Shown: one piece after another, positions 1-10,735 of the stretch | Position numbering within the stretch: position 1 is the stretch's first letter | Layout of the letters: every line of letters starts with the position of its first letter | Source of the DNA: Nelumbo lutea | Taxonomy: Eukaryota; Streptophyta; Magnoliopsida; Proteales; Nelumbonaceae | Reading direction: 5' to 3' | DNA: 64,000 nt | Assembly (NCBI GenBank): GCA_022828595.1 | Contig: JAKGHH010000002.1 | Span: 104,839,254-104,903,253 of the forward strand | Position numbers and translations under genes: made by a program | Notes under the pieces: model-generated | What the model saw: only the letters and a program-made list of their open reading frames with translations | What the model was told of the DNA's origin: nothing | Databases searched by the model: none

Positions 1-2300
1 AAAGTGACATCGGAGCACACAAACGACTTATGGAATTTACGGTTATAGCACTTATACCCTTTCTGAGTCCTCGAGTAGCCAAGGAAGATACACTTAGTAG
101 CTCGTGCATCTAACTTGTCTAAACCAGGCCCCAAGTTTTGAACGAAACAAACACATCCAAAGACTCTTGGGGTGAGAGGGAACAGAGACAAGGTGGGAAA
201 CAACACCGAGAAGGGGGATTGACTTCCAAAGATGGACATGGGCATCCGATTGATGAGAAAATAGGATGTGAGGACGGCATCACTCCAAAAATGTTTTGGA
301 ACATTCATATTAAGCATCAAGGACCGAGCAGTTTCAAGGAGATGTTGATTTTTCCGTTTAGCTACACCGTTCTGTTGAGGGGTGTAGGCACAAGAAGTTT
401 GATGAATTATCCCATGGTGCTCTAAGTATTGCTGAAATGGTATTGAGGTGTACTCTTTGGCATTATCAGAGCGAAGAATCTTAATATGAACACCAAATTG
501 GGTACGTATTTCAGCATAAAATTTTTGAAAAATAGAAAACAATTCACTACGATCTTTCATAAGATAAATCCATGTCATCCTTGAAAAGTCATCAACAAAA
601 ATTACAAAATACTTATAGCCATTGTATGACATCACTTTGATCGGACCCCAGACATCAGAATGAACTAAAGAAAAAGGAATCGAGACACGACTCTCAACTC
701 TTGAACTAAAAGAGACTCTATGATGTTTCCCAAGCTGACATGACTCACAATCCAAAGATGAAAGATGACTCAAGGAAGGAACCAGCAACTTCAGAGCCTT
801 GAGAGAATGATGACCAAGTCTGTAGTGCCATTGAAGATGAGTAAGAGACGACTGAAAAGCTATTGGAGGGCCACCACCATCAAGGTAATACAATCCACCT
901 ACCCCATGCCCTCCACCAATCTTCATCCCCGTCTTGAGATCCTGAAACACACAAGAAGAGGGATAAAAATTTATGGAACAATTAAGTGACTTGGTTAATC
1001 TACTAACAAACATAAGGTTAAAAAGGAACTTGGGAACATATAAAACAGATGATAAAGACAAGGAGGAGAGATCAACATCACCAACACCACAGATAGGAGA
1101 TGTAGAACCATTAGCAAGAGTAACTGTTTGAGATGTGGAGGACCGAGAAAGAGAAGAGAATACATTAGGAGTCTCAGACATATGGTCTGATGCTCCGGAG
1201 TCAATGATCCAAGGAGAAGGCTTGGAAGCCAAGCAAGCCATACCTGAATGGGCAAGGGTAGCGGTGTTCTGCTGAGATGTCTGAAGGAACTGCTCATATA
1301 CTGCACGGGGTACACTCACCATCTCCTTCCCAGAAGCACCAGTAGATGTGGAGGGGATCGTGTCAGTTTGCTGACTTTCAGTAATTGTACCACTACCCTT
1401 AGTCACAGCATGGTTAGCCCAAGTGTTGGGTGGACCATGTAAATCATAGTAGAAATTAACCATGTGCCCCTCTAATCCACAGTGTGTACACTTCCTAGGG
1501 ACATTACTTCTTCCTTTACCACGACCTTCCCCTGAGTCCCGACCTCCACTCCGACCACCAGCACGGTTAAACATGGGACCACCACGGTTACCTGGAAGTC
1601 CACGACCACCACCACCTCTCTTTCCACGGCCTCCCCCTCTAGTCACCACAAAACTAGATCTGTACAAAAGAGAAGAATGCTCTATAGACTCAATAGATGT
1701 CCTCCTGAGACGGGCAAAAACTTCAAGTGAGGGAAGAGCAGACCCCCCCAGTATTTGTGCTCGGACAGGCTCATATTCAGCCTTCAAACCCACCAGAAAC
1801 CTTGTCACATCAAGTTGCTCACGCTGTTGTTGTTGAATCTGTACATCCTGTGTCAGAGGATGATACACATTGAGCTCATTTCAGATATTCCTCAGACTTG
1901 CATAGTATTCCTCCAAGCTTTAACTGCCTTGCTTCAGATTAAAGTACTCTTGCTACAACTGATACACCCTAGTTGTATTGTCTTGTCTGGAGTACAGTTT
2001 CTTAGCATGATCCCAGATTTCTTTAGCTATACCTAGGAACATAAAGTTCACACTAATTTTTTGATCCATGCTATTCCACAGCCATGTCATTATTTGTGCA
2101 TCTTCCTGTTCCTAGTCACTAAACCCCTGAGAATCAGAGGAAGGTTTCTCCTCTCTCACATGTTTTACCTTTTTCTTGGCCTTTAAAAATACTTCCACAG
2201 ATTTTTCCCACGGCACATAATTCTCACCATTCAACTTAATAGATGTCATTTGAACATTTAGGTAATCTGGAGAAATCATAACGCTTGTTTTATTGTCATT
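1..2300 (-). pseudogene. Copia A gag-protease-integrase reading frame
   Basis: Minus-strand polyprotein, partial at its C-terminus. The gag (UBN2-like) part spans roughly 2290-1500, with a Gly/Arg-rich stretch and a zinc knuckle near 1460-1500 (C-T-H-C-G-L-E-G-H; a Tyr stands where the last Cys is expected). The aspartic protease site D-S-G-A-S-D-H lies near 1190. GAG pre-integrase and the integrase core follow, with H-S-D-V-W-G-P near 650 and D-N-A-K-E-Y near 465. All of these fall in one frame. Nonsense codons occur near 2112 (TAG), 1953 (TAG), 1920 (TAA) and 1881 (TGA), in positions where the family usually has Trp, Gln or Arg. The polyprotein would package the RNA and integrate the cDNA. 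Confidence 0.85.
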
Positions 2301-3073
2301 CCATCTCCAAACGATGCCATCTTAACTAATTCACCTTCAAATATTCAGCACACTTACACACTTCCACAAATTTATCTCACTTTCAGCACCACCAACTTCT
2401 TCAAATACACATTGCACATCAAACACAAAAGCTGAAACCACTCAGTCATTAAATCAAACACCTATACTGCACACTGCAGAACCATTCACACACCAAATAC
2501 AAGGGCTGAAGTCACTCAGTCATTAAATCAAACACTTGTACTACACACTGCAGAACTATTCACACACCAGATACAAGGGTTCACTTTCAACTATTCAGAA
2601 TCATCCACACACCATTCAACACAATACAACTACCACCACACCACTGCTGTCGTGAACTTCAGCAGTTGAAACACCCTACTTTCAGCACACATATGAGGTA
2701 AAAACAGAGGAGAACAAGGCTGATATGCATGCTAGTCACTCCAAACCTCCACAAAAAAATATTTTGAACCAAAACACAGCATTTACAGTCCACTATTTGG
2801 GCAAAAAACAGAACTGTTTATACCTGTCCACAAACAGCCCTCTTCGTATCACAGAATAGAGGGCATCTAGTACACAACCTCAACGATCACCACCACAGTA
2901 ACTGGAGGCATACTCACCTCCAAAACCACAAAACTACTCCTTTTTGGCCCCTTGTCAAGCTTCCACTTAGGCTATCAGAAAATCGAAGAAGGCTGAAATG
3001 GTTGGCGGCAAACCCAGGAAGAAGACAAATAGTAAGGAAAGAAGAAAGAGTGAAAAGAGAACTAGGTTTTATT

Positions 3074-3085
3074 GCTCTGATACCA
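3074..3085 (-). other. Primer-binding site of Copia A
   Basis: Minus strand TGGTATCAGAGC, the plant initiator-tRNA-Met complement used by most plant Copia elements. It lies directly inside the LTR and fixes the LTR boundary. Confidence 0.9.
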
Positions 3086-3354
3086 TGTAAAATCCCTATA
3101 CAATTCTAGGTTAAAGTAGAAAAGAATAAGAGAAAGAAAAAGAAGAAGAAGAAGGAGAAGGGTTCGGCCAGATTAGGAAAAACCAGTCCACCTCTAGCCG
3201 ACCCACTTGTATTTATCTCAAATAATATTGTTACAAGAAAGACCATATTGTCCCTCATAAGTGATGGGACACATAACTTAAATAAAATAGACCTTTCACT
3301 CTCAAATAGATAAACCCAAATGACCAAAATACCCCTGAATTGTGTATTCTAACA
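3086..3354 (-). repeat. 5' LTR of Copia A
   Basis: On the minus strand it starts TGTTAGAATAC and ends GGGATTTTACA, so it has TG...CA ends and is 269 bp long. The primer site abuts its inner end. It is head-to-head with the LTR of Copia B, separated by a 292-bp fragment of another Copia. Confidence 0.85.
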
Positions 3355-3646
3355 CTCACAAAAGGTAAACAAATCTCTCCACTGGCAACTTTCTGTAATG
3401 AAATGTCAATTAACCTCTATATGCTTTGTACGATCATGTTGAACAGGATTGTGAACTATGTTTATAGCAGCTTGATTGTCATAATATAATATCATTGGAG
3501 TACCACATTCCCATTTCTGTCAACAAGTTCTTCAGCCACAACAATTCTGAGACTCCATGTGCCATAGCTCTATACTCTGCCTCTGCACTAGATCGAGCCG
3601 CAACTGATTGCTTCTTACTTCTCCAAGATACTATAGAGAACAGTGA
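3355..3646 (-). pseudogene. Copia RNase H fragment between two LTRs
   Basis: Minus-strand remnant of the C-terminal RNase H of a Copia pol. It shows S-W-R-S-K-K-Q, A-R-S-S-A-E-A-E-Y-R-A and Y-Y-D-N-Q-A-A-I, then H-N-P-V-Q-H-D-R-T-K-H. It closely resembles the RNase H of Copia D at 62.3 kb. It is cut on the right by the LTR of Copia B and on the left by the LTR of Copia A, so it predates both insertions. One stop codon follows the K-H-I-E-V-N motif. Confidence 0.85.
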
Positions 3647-3999
3647 TGTGGGCCCCACAGCTGTGGTCCCACTCTGTCCGTAGGGTAGAATGTATCTAGT
3701 CACAGCTGTGGTTATTTTACTATTCTGTTATTTCTACTTTCAGTTTTATATTGTTTGTTATTTGTTAGTAGTTATGATGTAAACACCAAGGGCAGATATG
3801 TCCTTTCATGTAACTAGCATAACCTATATATATTAACTTAAAGTGGCGGCGGCAGAATAATTGACATTTTGTTCTTCTCCTCAAAATCTGCGTTCTATTG
3901 CTCTTCCATCACTTTTTCTTCTACATCTTCACTTTCTCTTCTCATCGAACCTGAAATCTCTTAGTGATCAAGACTGAATAGCAGTCTTGAAAACCTACA
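3647..3999 (+). repeat. 5' LTR and primer site of Copia B
   Basis: The LTR runs from TGTGGGCCCC to AAAACCTACA (353 bp, TG...CA), followed directly by TGGTATCAGAGC at 4000-4011. A TATATATATT stretch near 3830 is a plausible LTR promoter TATA region. The sequence opens with a short palindrome, CCCCACAGCTGTGG. Confidence 0.88.
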
Positions 4000-4815
4000 T
4001 GGTATCAGAGCAAGGTTAGGGTTTTTCATGTGAGTCTAATACCAGCCGACCACATGAGAATCTCCTAAGACTGAAAGCTGAAAAAGAGGAGTTCGCAGAA
4101 TGATTCTTGGAGATTGCCAGAGGTACTAGCAGTTGTTGGAAACTTGCTAGGGTTGCAGAGTGTTGGTGGTCAGGAAGGATCAAAGAAGACTAGGGTTCAG
4201 GTAACCCTAGAAGGCAGCGAACTATTTTTTCCTTGTAAGTTGTTACTTTTTTAATAGAAGTTCTTTCAGAGAAGAAAGGTTGGACCTATCTAGAGGGGAA
4301 GGCCGAACCATTTTAGCTCTTTCTCTCTTCGTTTTCCTAGGGTTTTACAGCAAACCCTGGACCGAACTGTGTTTCTCTCTACTCTAGGGTTTGAAAGTGA
4401 TCTGCGGCAAGCCCTAGTGGTTGACTGAACCCTGTGATCTACCTAGAGCCATTCTTAAGTTGATTGGTAGGTCCGATCAGATTCTAGGGTTTCTTATTAA
4501 CCCTACTGCAAGCTCATCTATACAGTTTGGATTGTGCGACTGAATTGCTTCCTTTCAGAACTGATTAAAACCCTAACTTTCCCTAGCATATCAGTTTTGT
4601 TTTTAAAGTTGTTCTCAGAGTTCTAAGGGGGTTAGAGATCTAAGGACAGCTACTGCTGTGTTGGCTAGTTGGTTTTAGATAAGAATTACTTCGGTTTTGT
4701 GCACATACACTGAGAATACAGATCAGACCTATATTGTTTTGATTGTGATTGGTGATTCAAGTACTGTTTTGAGACTTCACAGAAATGGAGTCTAAAATTC
4801 AGGCAGAAGGCAGTC

Positions 4816-6287
4816 TTGGGAACATCAATTGTGGTGGTATTTCCTGAGATGGGTGGTCAGATTACGACCGTAAAGTTTGATGGATCAAACTATTTGGAAT
4901 GGGCCCAATCAGCCATGATGGCTATTGGTGGAAGAGGTAAATTAGGGTACCTCCTGGGAGATATGAAAGAACCTTCCAAGGGAGACAAGAAAACTACTTG
5001 GTTATGACATGGCTGTGTAATTCTATGCAGCCTCATATTAGCCGGAATTATTTGTGGGCAAAGACAGCTAAGGAGATATGGGATGTTATGAAAGAAACTT
5101 ACTCCCAACCCCTTAATGTTGCCAGAGCATATGAATTGAAATGTGAAGTGAACACCCTTAAACAAGGAGAGAAACTGGTATCAGTCTACTTCTCTACCTT
5201 GAAGTCCCTGTGGCATGAGATTGATCACTTAGAGACTCTTGAGTGGGAGAGTCCCAAAGATCCTCAGACCCATAGAAAGCACATCGAGACAAACAGAGTG
5301 TTTGAGTTCCTAGCGAGACTGAACCCCGAATATGATATTGTGAGGCAGCAGATTTTGACTAGAGACAGTGTGACTCTCTCTCAGGCTTACTCATTTGTAC
5401 ACAGTGAAGAAACCAGAAGGAAGGTTATGATGCAACCCATATCAACCTTTGTAGCAGCTGCACCCAAATCAGGGGGTGATTCAGAGAAGGACAGGAGGAA
5501 GGAAGACAAGAAGGATGTAGTATGTGAACATTGTAAGAAACCCAAACATACAAAAGAGACATGTTGGAAACTGCATCCCCATTTGGTTCCTGTGAAGTTA
5601 AGAAACAAGAAGGGCACTACTCATGTAGCCATGAACACTGATTCAGCATCCTCATTTGTCACAAAAGGAACATCTTTGGAGACCTTAGCTGCAGTTCGGG
5701 CTGCCCTAATACAGCTAGAAAAGGAGGTTGGAAATTCAGCTCAGCCACCGCAGCCTCCATCAGCCCCTGTCACATCTGCCTTCACCCATTCAGGTACTCG
5801 AGCTTCAGCCTACCATGCCTCAGCTCCAGGTACTATTGAACCTTGTTGGGTAATAGACTCAAGTGCATCTGATCACATGACTAGCTTGCCTTCACTGTTT
5901 ACTACTTACCATTTGTCTTTTCGTAGAGATAAGGTATCTATTGCTGATGGCTCCCTGGTTCCTATTTCTGGGAAGGGTGACATCAAGCTTTCAGATACTA
6001 TGTCCCTATCATCTGTCTTGCATGTGCCTAAGCTTGATACTAACCTTCTTTCAGTCAGTAGTATTACCAAGCATATGAACTGCTCAGTAACCTTCTTCCC
6101 TGACCGATGTGTTTTTCAGGACTTGGAGACGCAGAAGGTGATTGGGACTGGCCGTGAGACGAATGGGATCTATCTGCTCGGGGAGCGGTTCCGTCAGGGA
6201 GAGTCAGTAGAGAAGTTGTCTTTTGTTTCTCAGAGTGTGAGTCCAGTTATGCTTTGGCATAACCGATTAGGTCATTTGTCTTTTTGA
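4816..6287 (+). pseudogene. Copia B gag-protease
   Basis: Starts in one frame (4816-5007: M-G-T-S-I-V-V-V, then F-D-G-S-N-Y-L-E-W). It shifts to another frame near 5000 and then stays open for 429 residues to 6287. The gag homology (M-T-W-L-C-N-S-M-Q near 5005) is followed by a zinc knuckle at about 5525-5570 (C-E-H-C-K-K-P-K-H-T-K-E-T-C-W). Next comes a retroviral-type aspartic protease in which the catalytic triplet reads D-S-S-A-S-D-H instead of the usual D-S-G-A (near 5860). The frame ends at W-H-N-R-L-G-H-L-S-F, the GAG pre-integrase motif, where a TGA falls. The frameshift and the Gly-to-Ser change at the active site argue that it is dead. Confidence 0.88.
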
Positions 6288-6289
6288 TC

Positions 6290-7465
6290 TTTACAGAGTT
6301 TGTTTCCTACTTTATTTGAGTCTATTGAGTTGTCTCAGCTATAGTGTGAAAGTTGTGAGTTTGCTAAGCATTGTAGAAAGCCTTATTTATTGAGTAATAA
6401 AAAGAGTGATAATTCTTTTGATATTGTGCATACTGACGTTTGGGGGCCTTATCATATCCCTTCCATGGGTGGGTACAGATATTTTTTGTTATTTGTTGAT
6501 GACCACACCCGCTTTTCTTGGGTTTATCTCATGCGTTCACGAGATGAGGTACCTTCTCTGACCCAAAATTTTCACTAAATGATCCTAACTCAGTTTGATG
6601 CCAAGATCAAAGTTCTCCGATCTGATAACGCAAAGGAATACTTTGCTAAATCATTGACATCTAATCTTCTTCATCATGGGGTTATCCACCAGAGCTCTTG
6701 CCCTCATAATCTCAGCAGAATGGAGTTGTCGAGAGGAAGAATAGGCACATTTTGGAAGTGGCTAGAAGCCTCATGTTTACTTCCAATGTCCCTATTCGCT
6801 TCTGGGGGGATGCTATCCTCACGGGAGTATACCTTATTAATCGGGCCCCTTCCAGGGTCCTTGATATGTGATCTCCTTTTTCGCTTCTACACCCACGTGA
6901 GGACTTGTTTTCTATTCCCCTTAAGACATTCGGTTGCACCTATTTTGTTCAGCTTCTCGGACCCCATCCCTCCAAGTTCGAACCCAAAGCCTCCAAATGC
7001 ATCTTCCTTGGTTATGCACAAACTCAAAAGGGTTATTGCTGTTATGATCCTTTCTCCGGGAGAAAGTTTGTCTCCATGGATGTCACTTTCTTTGAGGGGA
7101 CACCCTATTATCCTCGGGTTGCCCCTCAGGGGGAGAGTAGTGAGAGTGAGGGTTTGAGTTCTTGTCTTCAGGGGGAGAGCAGTGAGAGTGGGGCAGTTCC
7201 TTTACCTATTCCATTGGGTGATGAGAACTGCAATGGTGAGGGTGGTCAGAGGGATCAGGAGTTGAGGGAAAGCTGCAATGGTGAGGGTGGTCAGAGGGAT
7301 CAGGAGTTGAGGGTTTATCACAGTCGGTGCAGGCAGGTTGATCCTGATCATCAGCAGTCCAGACTAGCTCCAATCTCATCTGCAGCTCCAGGTCCAGATA
7401 CTTCAGTCCTAGAGCCCACAGAGACATGGCCACCGATTTCTCCCCATATCGCATATTACATGCTT
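6290..7465 (+). pseudogene. Copia B integrase remnant
   Basis: Broken integrase spread over two to three frames. The N-terminal zinc-binding part near 6345 has C-E-S-C-E-F-A-K. The catalytic core has H-T-D-V-W-G-P (about 6430), F-V-D-D-H-T-R-F-S-W, then D-N-A-K-E-Y (about 6630). A frameshift near 6700 follows, and the end (6905-7130) reads T-F-G-C-T-Y-F-V and K-C-I-F-L-G-Y. The acidic tail contains a 45-bp repeat. RT should come next but does not. Confidence 0.85.
7228..7313 (+). repeat. 45-bp in-frame tandem repeat in the Copia B integrase tail
   Basis: Two nearly identical copies (7228-7272 and 7273-7313) encode a 15-residue unit beginning C-N-G-E-G-G-Q-R-D-Q. A second, looser duplication of a G-G-G-G-A-G-A-G-containing segment lies at about 7128-7192. 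Because the unit is a multiple of three, the linker could lengthen without breaking the frame. Confidence 0.85.
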
Positions 7466-8565
7466 CTCTTCACAACTAATAGATTCTAGCAGTGTTTTTC
7501 GCTTGAGAATAAGTTGCAATTAATTTGTCCCAAATATCTTTAGCGGTTGGAACATATGGTTTCAGGCGACGTATGGCTGCGTAGAGCACACAAGCCATGA
7601 CATAGCCAGTAGATTATCTTGTTCCCACTGATTTGGAATGGTTTGGATCCTTAGGCTTTGGCTTAGCTTCCTTACCGGTAACAAATCCAAGCTTACCTAT
7701 TCCACTAATTGAGACCATTCAAGAAAATTTGTAAAATCAAGTTTTGCAGTAGTAATCTGCCCTCTGGCATTGTCATTACTTCTTATAAGGACGGTACATG
7801 AGCATCTTTGTGTGAGTCCATCGATCACAACCCCTCCAGAAACACCTTCTCACCAGCACTACAGTATCCCAACACCATCTGAACTCCTAAACACCTTTCT
7901 CACAAGGTTAGACATGAGCTACAATAGTAAAACCAGGAAAAATATGTACTGGCGGCAACAGGGGAAGATAAAAATTTCCCAAAAATGTTTTAGGACCGCA
8001 AAATCCAGATCTACTTCCTACAGTCCCAGGGGTTTACCGCGACTCAAACACAAGAGGTTTCATCAGCAACCAACCCACCATACAAGGATGCAAACCCTAA
8101 ACTCTAGATCTGGATTTTTTGCCAATTTTCATATGAAAAATCCAAGAAAAATCTAGAACAGCTTCAAACCACCATGAAACCTATACCAAAAATCCCCTAA
8201 AATCAGGGCAAATCAACGAACATCAAAAACCCATAAGAATGTTGCCAACTGTACATACTGCTGACGTCAGTCAGCGATGTGTTGACGTCAGCAGGTCTGT
8301 CGCGACCAGCAGCAGATGGTTTCCTTGATCGTACGATGCTCTGATACCAAGTCAGAAGTTTTAGCGATGAGATGCTCTGATACCAAGTTAGAAGTATTAA
8401 TGATGAAAAAGTTAGAAGGGTTGTGTCGAGAATGCTTGGTGTGTTATTGTTCACAGCAAGAGACTCTTCATTGAACCTCCTGAGCAAAATTACAAAGTGG
8501 CCCTTGAATAGGTGCCCAAATACAAACATGCATAGAAGGACATAAATGTCCTTAGGCTTTCAACA
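7466..8565 (-). mobile_element. Copia C: 5' fragment of another Copia element
   Basis: Minus-strand fragment with 5' LTR (8386-8565), primer site, leader, and the start of a gag that decays near 7490 (W-D-K-L-I-A-T-Y-S region). It joins Copia B tail-to-tail at about 7465. The leader contains two GACGTCAG-type palindromes near 8268-8300. Everything 3' of gag is absent. The exact junction with Copia B is uncertain by tens of bases. Confidence 0.7.
8335..8565 (-). repeat. Copia C LTR with a duplicated primer site
   Basis: Minus-strand LTR of about 180 bp starting TGTTGAAAGCC at 8565. Its inner end is followed by the TGGTATCAGAGC primer site at 8374-8385, and a second copy of the same site lies at 8338-8349. 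The two sites sit in a 36-bp tandem repeat (8335-8370, 8371-8406) that spans the LTR/leader boundary, so the last bases of the LTR are duplicated too. Confidence 0.7.
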
Positions 8566-9235
8566 ATCTTTTCAGCAAAGAAGGGATTCAACAAATGCTC
8601 TACTGGGTTTTCAATTGAGTTAAATTTTACTTTCATATGGACCTGCAAATGGTGACATAAATAGCAACTTGTGATAGTGTTCTTTCAACAAAAATTAGGG
8701 TCTTCTCCATATTTTGTAGGTAGCCAGCATGTTCCCTTTGATTGGTTCTGTCTCTTTCACTTGACCAGGATTCTAGGATTCTTGTTTTGATATTCATATT
8801 TATTAAGGGAAGAGTACTGGCATATCTACAATATCAAAATGTAACTAGAAGATGACATATTCTTTTTATGTTAGTTCTCAATAAATATTAAGCTGCTTGC
8901 CACTACACCTTGCGAGAAGTTTTTCTATTGTTCCCTTAAGAAATCTAGGGTTTAATAGTTATTCAAGCACTTTTTCACACCATTCCTCTAGTTGCATGGT
9001 AGGGAATGGTAACATAATTAAAGACAATATTTTATAATATAAAAAGTTACAGATTATGGAAACCTATCCGTTAGTACATTTTTGCAATATGTCAGTTTGT
9101 CACAAATATAGATCAACACCCAAACCCACAATTACCAACTAACAACTCACAGAAGATTATAATTTATAAACATTATGATGTACTTCCATTCCTTTTCTTA
9201 ATCTTTCTTTAGATAAGAGAAGAAGTTGCACATAC
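8566..9235. other. XDH1 intron 4 sequence with no recognised element
   Basis: AT-rich, no coding homology seen on either strand and no clear repeat ends. By position it is the 5' part of the XDH1 intron that follows the donor GTATGT at 9235. The Copia cluster lies further into the same intron. Confidence 0.6.
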
Positions 9236-10735
9236 CTGAAGTCTGGATGAGAGATGAACCTCAGGTAACCCAACAGATGTTCCATGTTTTTTAATTTCAT
9301 AAATCTGTCTTCCAGTAGATGGCAGTCTGCAGAAGGGTTGAATTGCTGATAGGTAGGAATGTGTTAGACCCATTCTAGAAGACTGTTCTCCATCTATCTG
9401 ATAAGAAACCCAAAGGAAAAATTTGAAGAAGAAACTTAACATCAAAGATTTGCGGAACTCCACCATTCCACCTGGTGCATCTTGCATGAGAACAATATCA
9501 TTTTCTAATACTCCCAATGCACCCTGCATAAGTTCCTGATTCCATGTTTTTCCAGAAAGAAAAAGTTGGGTTTTTGATGCAGAAATAGAAAGAGGAGCAA
9601 CTCCACCATAAACAAATGATGCATCTGCAACAGACCATTGGCCACTATTCTCTTCAAGAAGAACACGCATTCCAGCATTTACAATTGCAATATCATCATC
9701 CCTTCGGTGTGCCTGCTTGAATTCTTTAACATACTCAAAAGGCCGAGTCCAAGGTAAAAAGATACCAAGTAAAATCTCATTTCTTTTCAGATCTACCTTA
9801 CGGTAACCCAGGAAGAATTCTTTGGCTAGGGCTGTTCTGATATTACCTTCACTATCAATTATTTGGAACTTTGTTCCTGCAGCCATCCAGAGTGGGTTCA
9901 AGTCTGATATTGGACTGGCAGTACAGATATTCCCACCAACAGAAGCAACATTTCGTATCTGTTTCCCAGCAAACCATTTTATCTGTCCAATTAAGGCTTT
10001 GCAAGATGAAGTTTCATAAGCAGCACGCTGAGTTACTGCCATTTTTAAAAATTCTACCAGTTCTGTCAATCTTACAGCTGCACCTATCTCCAACCCATCA
10101 TCTCGCATTCTTAAAGTATTAAGTTCAGGTACATGACCAACAGATATCAATACCTGGTACTGGATTCTCTTCAACTTCATCTCAATACCTACTTCAGTAT
10201 TACCAACGATCAATTTAGCATCTGGGTACCTAGACTTCAAATCCAATACTTGTCCAAGTTTTAAGGGTCGATACCACTTAAGTCCACCAAATCCATTCAA
10301 ATGCAAAGGTTTTATCTTCCGCAACAGAAGCTCTGGAGGAAATATAAGCTCTTTTTCACAATATGAGCTTCCATCTATTTCAGTATAAGAGAGAGGAATA
10401 TATCTGTTGTGACAATTTACAAAATCTTTATTAACACTTACAAGCTTAGATCCACAGGAGCAAGGTTTCCCAGTTGAAGGGCAAACAAACTGATCTTCTA
10501 GAAGCCTTTCAGAGGAGTGGTTATTGTATAAGGAATTATCAGTTTTGGCAAAAACCCGAAAAGCATCAATAATTGGTCTGTAACCAGTGCAGCGACACAA
10601 ATTTCCACCAAGGCATTCTTCAATTTGTTCTTCATTTGGAGGTGTTTTACTGGACCTCAATAATGCATACATGGACATAACAAAACCAGGAGTACAATAT
10701 CCACACTGTGAGCCATGAGCACGTGCTAATGACTC
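9236..10735 (-). CDS. XDH1: XDH1 exon 4: second [2Fe-2S] cluster and FAD domain
   Basis: An unbroken 1,500-nt exon of 500 codons. The helical second cluster domain has C-G-Y-C-T-P-G-F (near 10685) and C-R-C-T-G-Y-R-P (near 10580). A linker with [11 protein letters not shown] follows. The FAD-binding domain shows [10 protein letters not shown] near 10190, [10 protein letters not shown] near 9915, and F-L-G-Y-R-K-V-D-L near 9800. Its C-terminal part has Y-G-G-V-A-P and [12 protein letters not shown]. It ends at E-V-H-L-S-S-R-L-Q, where the molybdopterin half begins. No frameshift, no stop, and all eight iron-sulphur cysteines are present across exons 2-4. Confidence 0.95.

Larger units (their letters stand above)
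1..3354 (-). mobile_element. Copia A: Ty1/copia LTR retrotransposon, 5' part
   Basis: Copia-order element read on the minus strand. In order from its 5' end it has an LTR (3086-3354), a tRNA-Met-type primer site, gag, protease and integrase; the rest runs off the left edge. The gag-protease-integrase order before RT is diagnostic of Ty1/copia. It lies in the large fourth intron of XDH1, in the same orientation as the gene. The frame stays in register from the gag zinc knuckle to the window edge. I see no frameshift there, only nonsense codons in the N-terminal gag, so this is among the less decayed elements here. Whether RT and the 3' LTR survive cannot be seen. Confidence 0.9.
3647..7465 (+). 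mobile_element. Copia B: 3'-truncated Ty1/copia element
   Basis: Plus-strand element with 5' LTR, primer site, a long untranslated leader (about 4012-4815), gag-protease, and a broken integrase. RT, RNase H and the 3' LTR are missing: the sequence stops near 7465, where the oppositely oriented Copia C begins. It belongs to the same family as Copia D, with matching gag motifs (F-E-F-L-x-x-L-N-P-E-Y-D-I and C-E-x-C-K-x-P-K-H-T-K). It cannot move by itself. Confidence 0.9.

Noticed and set aside
8266..8300. GACGTCAG palindromes as a host regulatory element
   Set aside because: They lie in the leader of Copia C, next to its primer sites, so they belong to the transposon.
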